From Desulfonatronovibrio sp046496945 (GTDB taxonomy: Bacteria > Desulfobacterota > Desulfovibrionia > Desulfovibrionales > Desulfonatronovibrionaceae), in the NCBI GenBank assembly GCA_046496945.1, contig JAWOGL010000220.1, positions 1 through 37,644 of the forward strand: a stretch of 37,644 nucleotides of DNA, written 5' to 3'. The position numbers and the translations under genes are program-made. Shown piece by piece: positions 32,328 to 37,644 of the stretch (position 1 is the first letter of the stretch; each line of letters begins with the position of its first letter). The notes beneath the pieces were generated by a model. The model made no database searches. It was not told the origin of the DNA and worked only from the letters and a program-made list of their open reading frames with translations.

Positions 32328-32756
32328 ATGGCTAATTTGATAAAGTTGGAAATTGTGACGCCGGACCGCAACCTTCTCAGCGAAGAGGTTGAATACGTTG
32401 GCGCACCAGGTGTGAATGGAGAGTTTGGCGTATTGCCCAACCACATTCCATTTCTTTCTGCACTTGGCATAGGAAGCCTGTTTTACAAACAAAACGGAAA
32501 GAAATATTTCGTTTTTCTTTCAGGTGGATTTGCCGAGATAACACCTGCCAAGGTTACTGTTTTGGCTGAAGTGGCGGAAAGAGCCGAGGAAATAAGCGTG
32601 GAAAGAGCAAGAAAGGCCCGGGAAAAGGCTGAACAGCGTATTGTCCAGCAAAAAGAACAGGTTGATTATGCCAGAGCCAGAGCTGCCATGGCCAGGGCCA
32701 TGCACCGGATCAGGTGCAGGGAAAGCGCTGTCGGCGCAGGTACCTGCAACGCCTAA
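32328..32756 (+). CDS. atpC: ATP synthase subunit epsilon
   Basis: The 142-residue protein carries the beta-sandwich (EIVTPDRNLLSEEVEYVGAP, VNGEFGVLPNHIPFLSALG) and the two C-terminal helices that can latch the rotor. After the usual end of the second helix (ARAAMARAMHRIR) there is an extra tail of about 13 residues with two cysteines (CRESAVGAGTCNA), uncommon for the family. It is last in the operon, 26 bases before a strong terminator. Confidence 0.95.
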   Translation: MANLIKLEIVTPDRNLLSEEVEYVGAPGVNGEFGVLPNHIPFLSALGIGSLFYKQNGKKYFVFLSGGFAEITPAKVTVLAEVAERAEEISVERARKAREKAEQRIVQQKEQVDYARARAAMARAMHRIRCRESAVGAGTCNA

Positions 32757-32781
32757 GCATTCGGCATTACAATAGATTAAC

Positions 32782-32813
32782 AAAAAAAGCCCCGTAGATA
32801 CGGGGCTTTTTTT
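32782..32813 (+). terminator. Rho-independent terminator of the ATP synthase operon
   Basis: A-run, GCCCCG stem, short loop TAGATA, CGGGGC stem, then seven T. The symmetry of A and T runs means it could also act on minus-strand transcripts, though no minus-strand gene reaches it. Its location just after atpC and before glmU marks the operon end. Confidence 0.93.
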
Positions 32814-33009
32814 GTGTAGACAGGCTCTGCTTATTAATCTAAATTTACGTTGGTATAACCTAGCTTTTCCCCATGCGGTGAAAACTTTCTGCAACCGGAG
32901 CAATTTTTTGCCCCCCAACAAAGCGAAAAGCTTTGATATAAAGAATTAAGATGACCCGGGGTTGTCCCTGAAAAACCTACATATAAACACCAAATCTCTG
33001 GAAAGTGTC

Positions 33010-34410
33010 ATGAGCAATATATCCGGCAAGGAGATTACAGCAGTGGTTCTGGCTGCAGGCAAAGGAACCAGGATGAAGTCAGATCTGCCCAAGGTTCTTC
33101 ACCAGCTTATCAAGAAACCCATGCTATGCTATCTGATGGATTTACTGCACAGAATGGATTTTTTTAAAGTCCTGGCAGTTACAGGTCACGGCCATGAATT
33201 GTTAAGGCAAAAAATCCCGCAATATAAAGACCAGTTTATACTTCAGAAGGAACAGCTGGGAACAGGGCATGCTCTGCAGCAAGCCTGGCCTGCCGTCTCA
33301 GAGCAGGGGGTTCAGTGGCTTCTGGTTGTAAACGGGGACACCCCCCTGGTTTCCCGGGCAAGTTTAGATCAGCTCATATCCCAGACAGCGGTTAGTGGAG
33401 CTGATCTTGGTTTTTTATCCATCGTACTGGATGATCCGGAGGGATACGGCAGAGTGATCAGAGACGCTGACGGCAAGGTCAAAGCAGTGGTTGAAGCCAG
33501 GGATTACAGTCAGGATGTCCACGGTCCCTGCAGCGGAGAAGTTAATTCAGGTATATATCTTTTCAAGATACCATCCCTGGCCGGACTTCTCTTTGAACTG
33601 GATGACTCCAATGAGCAAAACGAACTCTATATAACCCAGCTGATATCTCTGGCATTTGAACGTAATATGAACATCCAGGCAGTATGCACCGGTAACTGCC
33701 CTGAACTTCTGGGGATAAATACCCCGTCCCAGTTGATAGCCCAGGAAGAATATCTTAGAAAAAACCTGGTAGATGAATTGATAAAATCCGGAGTTATAGT
33801 CAGAAATCAGGATCAGGTTCGAGTCGGCCCCGATGCTTTTATTGAACCCGGAGTCGATATTACCGGGCCATGTGAGGTTTACGGGACATCTTTTATTGGC
33901 AAGGGAACCAGTATTCATTCACATTGTTATATTGAGGATACTTTAATCCGGGAAAGTGAAATTTTTTCCTTTTCTCATCTTCAAAAATCAGTTATCAAAG
34001 AATTTACTACCATTGGTCCATTTGCCAGATTAAGACCTGGAACGGTGATTGAGAAAGGGGCCAAGGTAGGTAATTTTGTCGAAATAAAGAATTCATCCAT
34101 TGGAATAAACAGTAAGGTCAGTCACCTCTCCTATATAGGGGATACCCGGATGGATTCGGAAGTTAATGTAGGAGCCGGAACTATAACCTGCAACTATGAC
34201 GGACTTAATAAGCACAGGACAACTATAGGTCAGAAGGTGTTTATCGGCAGTAATACTTCCCTGGTCTCTCCGGTCAAGCTGGGTGAAGGCAGTATGGTTG
34301 GAGCAGGTTCAACCATCACTCAGGATGTGCCTGAGGGGGCATTGGCAGTATCCAGATCAAAGCAGAAAAATCTGGCAAATAAAAACCCCTTGAAAAAAAA
34401 ACAGAAGTAA
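33010..34410 (+). CDS. glmU: Bifunctional GlmU (GlcNAc-1-P uridyltransferase / acetyltransferase)
   Basis: The 466-residue enzyme makes UDP-GlcNAc. The pyrophosphorylase domain opens VVLAAGKGTRMKSDLPKVLH and shows LGTGHALQQAW and VVNGDTPLV. The C-terminal left-handed beta helix includes GPFARLRPGTVIEKGAKVGN, GAGTITCNYDG and KVFIGSNTSLVSPVKLGEGS. The frame is open to a TTG at 32962, but ATG 33010 has GGAAAG five bases upstream and starts close to the family N terminus. It lies about 200 bases past the atp terminator. Its product feeds both peptidoglycan and lipid A. Confidence 0.95.
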   Translation: MSNISGKEITAVVLAAGKGTRMKSDLPKVLHQLIKKPMLCYLMDLLHRMDFFKVLAVTGHGHELLRQKIPQYKDQFILQKEQLGTGHALQQAWPAVSEQGVQWLLVVNGDTPLVSRASLDQLISQTAVSGADLGFLSIVLDDPEGYGRVIRDADGKVKAVVEARDYSQDVHGPCSGEVNSGIYLFKIPSLAGLLFELDDSNEQNELYITQLISLAFERNMNIQAVCTGNCPELLGINTPSQLIAQEEYLRKNLVDELIKSGVIVRNQDQVRVGPDAFIEPGVDITGPCEVYGTSFIGKGTSIHSHCYIEDTLIRESEIFSFSHLQKSVIKEFTTIGPFARLRPGTVIEKGAKVGNFVEIKNSSIGINSKVSHLSYIGDTRMDSEVNVGAGTITCNYDGLNKHRTTIGQKVFIGSNTSLVSPVKLGEGSMVGAGSTITQDVPEGALAVSRSKQKNLANKNPLKKKQK

Positions 34411-34425
34411 TTAAAATATAGAATA

Positions 34426-34602
34426 ATGGACGCAATAGAGCAGTTATCCCAAAAAATCGATGCTTTGCTTGAAACCAAACAAAGCCTGGAAAATGAAAAT
34501 CTTTCCCTCAAAAAAGAGCTGGAACAGGAACGTCACAAGAATAATGAGGTTCTGGGGAAGGTTAACGATCTGTTGCAAAAGATCGACAATGAACTGCCCT
34601 GA
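34426..34602 (+). CDS. zapB: Small coiled-coil protein, ZapB-like
   Basis: The 58-residue protein is almost entirely one coiled coil: MDAIEQLSQKIDALLETKQS, then LENENLSLKKELEQER and NNEVLGKVNDLLQKIDNELP. Hydrophobic residues fall in heptads. This is the design of ZapB, which joins ZapA to the division machinery. It lies 15 bases after glmU, and its TGA shares one base with the zapA ATG (TGATG), so the two are coupled. The call rests on coiled-coil form plus the zapA neighbour, as sequence alone is too short to prove it. It is easily missed by gene finders with a 60-residue cut-off. Confidence 0.8.
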   Translation: MDAIEQLSQKIDALLETKQSLENENLSLKKELEQERHKNNEVLGKVNDLLQKIDNELP

Positions 34603-34874
34603 TGCCTGCGTACAATATAAATATTTTAGGACTTGATCTGGTCTTTACAACTGACGCGAGTCAGAAAAGAGTTGATCAGGCGGGAAAATTTCTTGAGGAG
34701 CGTTACGCGGAGCTTGAACAGAGAGGAAGTAAGCTGAGCAAGGAAAAGCTGCTTGTATTCCTCGCCCTTAGTTTGGCCGATGATTATCTACATTCTGGTA
34801 AAAAGCTGGCAAACCTGCAAAGCAGGGTGGATGAGCTTTTGCAGAAAATAGATCGACTTGAGACTAATAAATGA
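34602..34874 (+). CDS. zapA: Cell division protein ZapA
   Basis: The 90-residue FtsZ-ring cross-linker has a globular head (YNINILGLDLVFTTDASQKR), a central helix (VDQAGKFLEERYAELEQRG) and a long C-terminal coiled coil (SLADDYLHSGKKLANLQSRV, DELLQKIDRLE). It starts on the last base of the ZapB-like stop codon. Directly downstream is the probable 6S RNA; zapA-ssrS linkage is also known in enterobacteria. Confidence 0.92.
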   Translation: MPAYNINILGLDLVFTTDASQKRVDQAGKFLEERYAELEQRGSKLSKEKLLVFLALSLADDYLHSGKKLANLQSRVDELLQKIDRLETNK

Positions 34875-34900
34875 TCAATGCAGAAATATTTTCAAAGATA

Positions 34901-35080
34901 GTTCCTGGCAGGTGCGTGATGAAGGCAATTTATTTTGAGCCAACACTAACCTCATGGGAGCCGCTGTGCGGTTCTGGTGCGCAGACCCCGGATATCCCGG
35001 GGGAGCCTGAAGGAACCGCTTTGGCACCCGAATATAAGAACGAGGTTCAAAATAAGTTCCCCCACGGCCTGCCGGGGAAT
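34901..35080 (+). ncRNA. ssrS: Probable 6S RNA
   Basis: A ~180-base segment folds into one long interrupted hairpin, the 6S plan. The closing stem pairs TCCTGGCAGG (34903-34912) with CCTGCCGGGGA (35068-35078). A second stem pairs TTATTTTGAGCC (34930-34941) with GGTTCAAAATAA (35044-35055). The apical arm has GCGGTTC with GGAACCGC and a tip CCCCGG-ATAT-CCCGGGG. Between them is the large bubble that in 6S RNA mimics open promoter DNA and traps housekeeping RNA polymerase. It sits just after zapA, as in other lineages. The precise ends are estimated. Confidence 0.75.
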
Positions 35081-35120
35081 TTTTCTCCAAGCCAGACTTC
35101 CTCGCTGATCAAGTCTCTTC

Positions 35121-35430
35121 AATAAATCTTGGCCGGACATCCTGAGTCCACAAGATACTCCTCCTCTCGGGATTCAGGTTTTGGCCATGCCATCCCTGAA
35201 CTATTCCAATGCCATTAAATTTTAACCGGTAATCGGTTTTGCCGGACAGGCTGCATCTTGCTGATTTAATTGATCCTCCGGGTCATTATTTTACGCAGAC
35301 ACAGAGCTTTAGCCTGTGAAAATGGTCCTGGAAATTTGTTTGGTCCCGGAATCAGTTTTCAATTTTTCCTGTGCGCGGACAGCCTGGTAACCCGGAACAG
35401 GAAAGAATAACATATAATAAGGAGTAAGCT
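35121..35430 (+). other. Gene-free region between 6S RNA and rny
   Basis: No credible frame is present. An imperfect hairpin spans 35130-35187 (TGGCC...GGCCA enclosing CCTGAGTCC/GGATTCAGG, one G-T pair). A small stem AACCG/CGGTT lies at about 35224-35238 with a few T after it. The ribosome site AAGGAGTAAG precedes rny. The region may hold 6S processing or termination signals and the rny promoter, but I cannot place a promoter with confidence. Confidence 0.4.
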
Positions 35431-36990
35431 ATGTTGAGCGCTATTATAATAACAGCCTTTATTGCTATAGGCGTTGGGGCGATTATCGGCTTTACCGTCC
35501 AGAAGTATTTTATAAAAAAGGAAATGCGCGATAATCAGGAGTTGGCCGCCAAAATTCTTGAAGAAGCAAGAAAAGAGGCTGCAGCCCATAAAAAAGAAAT
35601 GCTTCTCCAGGCCAAGGATGAAACATTCAAGCTAAAAAACGAGCTGGAAAAAGAGGCAAAGGAAAGAGAAAGGGAACAGAAGAAACAGGAGCAAAGGCTT
35701 CAGGAAAAAGAAGAACGACTGGAAAGTAAACTGGAAAAAGTTGCTCAGAAAGAAAGTGAAGTGGTATCCTGGGAAAACAGGGTGGCAAAGCAGGAACGGG
35801 CAATAGAGAACAAAGAGCAGGAACTGCAGAAGATTATTGAACAGGAAACCCTAAGACTTGAAGAAATTTCCGGGCTGACCAGGGATGAAGCCAGGGCGAG
35901 ACTGGTAAGCGAAATTGAGAGCAGAACCAGACACGAAGCCGCCAAAATGATCCGTCAGATTGAGATGGAAGCCCAGGAAGCCGCAGCCAAAAAATCCAGG
36001 GAAATTCTTGCCCAGGCTATCCAGAGATATGCCGGGGATTACGCGTCCGAGCATACGGTTTCCACAGTGGAACTGCCCAGCGAAGACATGAAAGGCAGGA
36101 TTATCGGGCGTGAAGGAAGAAACATCAGGGCCATTGAAGCGGCTACCGGCATTGATCTGATTATTGATGACACGCCGGGAACAGTTGTCCTTTCAGGGTT
36201 CAGCCCTTTAAGAAGAGAGGTGGCCAAGCAGTCCCTGGAAAGGCTTATCAGTGATGGACGCATCCATCCTGCCCGTATAGAAGATATTGTGGAAAAGGTT
36301 AAGCAGGAGATGGATGTAAAACTGCGCGAAATTGGAGAGCAATCCACATTTGACGTAGGTGTCCACGGTATTCATCCCGAGCTCATCAGGCTTCTGGGAC
36401 ATCTGCATTACCGGACGAGCTTTTCGCAGAATGTACTGCAGCATTCTATTGAGGTGGCTTTCCTGTGCGGGATTATGGCCGCTGAACTGGGAATTGATCA
36501 GAAAAAGGCTAAAAGAGCCGGTTTGCTCCATGATCTGGGAAAGGCAGTGGATCATGAAGTGGAAGGACCCCACGCAGTGATAGGGGCGGATCTGGCCAAG
36601 AAATACGGCGAATCAAAAGAGATTATTCACGCAATTTCCGCTCACCATGAGGATGTCCAGCCCAGTACTGTGCTGGCCGTGCTTGTTCAGGCGGCTGACG
36701 GTTTGTCCGGAGCCAGGCCCGGCGCCAGAAAGGAACTTCTGGAAAACTATGTCAACCGTCTTGAAGACCTGGAAAAAATCGCCACCGGATTTGAAGGGGT
36801 TAACAGATCCTTTGCCATTCAGGCCGGCCGGGAGGTCAGGGTAATGGTGGACTGCGAGCGGGTGGATGATGACCGGACATACCTGCTGTGTAAAGATATC
36901 GCCCAGCAGATTGAAGAAAACATGACTTATCCGGGCCAGATCAAGGTTACCGTGATCCGGGAAAAACGGGCTGTAGGGTATGCCAAATAA
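35431..36990 (+). CDS. rny: Ribonuclease Y
   Basis: The 519-residue membrane-anchored endoribonuclease initiates mRNA decay. It has an N-terminal membrane helix (SAIIITAFIAIGVGAIIGF), a long charged coiled coil (about 30-200), a KH domain (GRIIGREGRNIRAIEAATGI), and an HD domain with metal ligands (VLQHSIEVAFLCGIMAAEL, LLHDLGKAVDHEVEG, ISAHHEDVQP). Length and domain order match the Firmicutes enzyme. RNase Y is widespread in Desulfobacterota. It precedes tyrS by 106 bases. Confidence 0.97.
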   Translation: MLSAIIITAFIAIGVGAIIGFTVQKYFIKKEMRDNQELAAKILEEARKEAAAHKKEMLLQAKDETFKLKNELEKEAKEREREQKKQEQRLQEKEERLESKLEKVAQKESEVVSWENRVAKQERAIENKEQELQKIIEQETLRLEEISGLTRDEARARLVSEIESRTRHEAAKMIRQIEMEAQEAAAKKSREILAQAIQRYAGDYASEHTVSTVELPSEDMKGRIIGREGRNIRAIEAATGIDLIIDDTPGTVVLSGFSPLRREVAKQSLERLISDGRIHPARIEDIVEKVKQEMDVKLREIGEQSTFDVGVHGIHPELIRLLGHLHYRTSFSQNVLQHSIEVAFLCGIMAAELGIDQKKAKRAGLLHDLGKAVDHEVEGPHAVIGADLAKKYGESKEIIHAISAHHEDVQPSTVLAVLVQAADGLSGARPGARKELLENYVNRLEDLEKIATGFEGVNRSFAIQAGREVRVMVDCERVDDDRTYLLCKDIAQQIEENMTYPGQIKVTVIREKRAVGYAK

Positions 36991-37096
36991 TCCGCAGCTA
37001 ATCACTATAGTCCTTGGCCAGTGTTGGATTTAACGGCTGACCAGGACAAATTGTGGGTGAACACCATAATTCAGACCAGTATCAGGAGTAATCAAC

Positions 37097-37644
37097 ATGG
37101 ATTTTGATTCCCAAGGCTCCATGGAGCAGATAAGACGGGGAAGCGCTGAGATAATTAATGAGCAGGAACTTAAGGATAAATTATCCTTGAACCGTCCCCT
37201 GCGGATTAAAGCAGGATTTGATCCCACTGCTCCTGATCTCCATCTGGGCCACACAGTCCTTATTCAGAAGCTCAAGCATTTTCAGGATCTTGGTCACACA
37301 GTGATTTTTCTTATCGGAGACTTTACCGGGATGATCGGAGATCCTTCAGGCAAGTCTGAAACCCGAAAGAAACTTACCCGCGAACAGGTTGTTATGAACG
37401 CGGAAACCTACAAGCGACAGATTTTTAAGATTCTTGATCCCGGGAAAACCGAACTGGTTTTTAATTCCAACTGGATGGACAAATTCGGTGCGGCTGACTT
37501 TATTGAACTTTGTTCCAGATATACTGTCGCCCGGATGATGGAACGAGATGATTTTGAAAAAAGATACAGAGAGAACCGACCTATTGCCATTCATGAATTT
37601 CTGTATCCTCTGGTGCAGGGGTATGATTCGGTTGCTCTTGAGGC
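37097..37644 (+). CDS. tyrS: Tyrosyl-tRNA synthetase, N-terminal part (runs off the window)
   Basis: The first ~182 residues of a class I synthetase are visible. The HIGH-like motif is FDPTAPDLHLGHTVLIQKL, followed by FLIGDFTGMIGDPSGKSETR and the tyrosine pocket region (SRYTVARMMERDDFEKR, IHEFLYPLVQGYDS). The sequence continues past the right edge, so the KMSKS loop and tRNA-binding S4 domain are not seen. The start has AGGAGTA eight bases upstream. The LHLGH form and TGMIGDPSG region suggest the TyrZ-like subgroup. Confidence 0.95.
   Translation, partial: MDFDSQGSMEQIRRGSAEIINEQELKDKLSLNRPLRIKAGFDPTAPDLHLGHTVLIQKLKHFQDLGHTVIFLIGDFTGMIGDPSGKSETRKKLTREQVVMNAETYKRQIFKILDPGKTELVFNSNWMDKFGAADFIELCSRYTVARMMERDDFEKRYRENRPIAIHEFLYPLVQGYDSVALE

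Noticed and set aside
34871..35125. Plus-strand frame of 84 codons after zapA
   Set aside because: It overlaps the predicted 6S RNA structure throughout, with no protein family; pairing explains the sequence better.
35413..35418. TATAAT as the -10 box of rny
   Set aside because: It is only a few bases from the ribosome site and 13 from the start codon, and no -35 box stands at a proper distance.
1..37644. CRISPR arrays, tRNA or rRNA genes, intact transposases
   Set aside because: None seen: no evenly spaced direct repeats, no tRNA T-arm/acceptor pattern, and no transposase frame on either strand.

Overview
The window reads as a core-genome segment of a Gram-negative, moderate-GC bacterium, most likely a sulfate-reducing Desulfobacterota of the Desulfovibrionales type. 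This is an inference from gene content and order: Kdo/LPS-transport genes linked to rpoN, hpf and ptsN; a mannose-type PTS next to rapZ; paired b and b' ATP synthase subunits in an operon lacking a and c; and glmU-zapB-zapA-6S RNA-rny-tyrS. The first ~413 bases do not belong to this context. They carry two small overlapping virus-like genes and end abruptly inside miaB, so they are probably a chimeric contig end or, less likely, an insertion.

Layout. Bases 1-413: foreign block. Bases 414-13,724, all on the minus strand and read from right to left: pyrG, kdsA, kdsC, lptC, lptA, lptB, rpoN, hpf, ptsN, rapZ, PTS EIIA, EIIB and EIIC, a small cytochrome c, cutA, an APH-fold kinase, an APS-kinase-like P-loop protein and truncated miaB. 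Bases 13,725-15,786: adk and an unrecognised 161-residue gene on the plus strand, bracketed by two ~229-bp copies and one 37-bp fragment of a structured repeat. Bases 15,787-20,744, minus strand: a radical SAM gene, truA, clpS, clpA and aat. From 20,847 to the end, plus strand: mreB-mreC-mreD-mrdA-rodA-bactofilin (cell shape), atpF'-F-H-A-G-D-C with a strong terminator, glmU, zapB-like, zapA, a probable 6S RNA, rny and a partial tyrS.

How the genes work together. kdsA/kdsC make Kdo while lptA/B/C export LPS. pyrG supplies CTP, needed among other things to activate Kdo. ptsN, rapZ and the EIIA-B-C proteins form a phosphotransfer module beside the sigma-54 gene. clpS, clpA and aat are the adaptor, unfoldase and tagging enzyme of the bacterial N-degron pathway. 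The mre/mrd/rod genes with bactofilin form an elongasome cluster.

Most notable observations: the structured repeat around adk, a probable ATT start codon for mreC, a T9 tract that splits the natural first helix of PTS EIIC, an unusual LID in adenylate kinase, a 58-residue ZapB-like gene fused by one base to zapA, and the sharp phage/miaB junction. I saw no CRISPR array, tRNA, rRNA or intact transposase gene.
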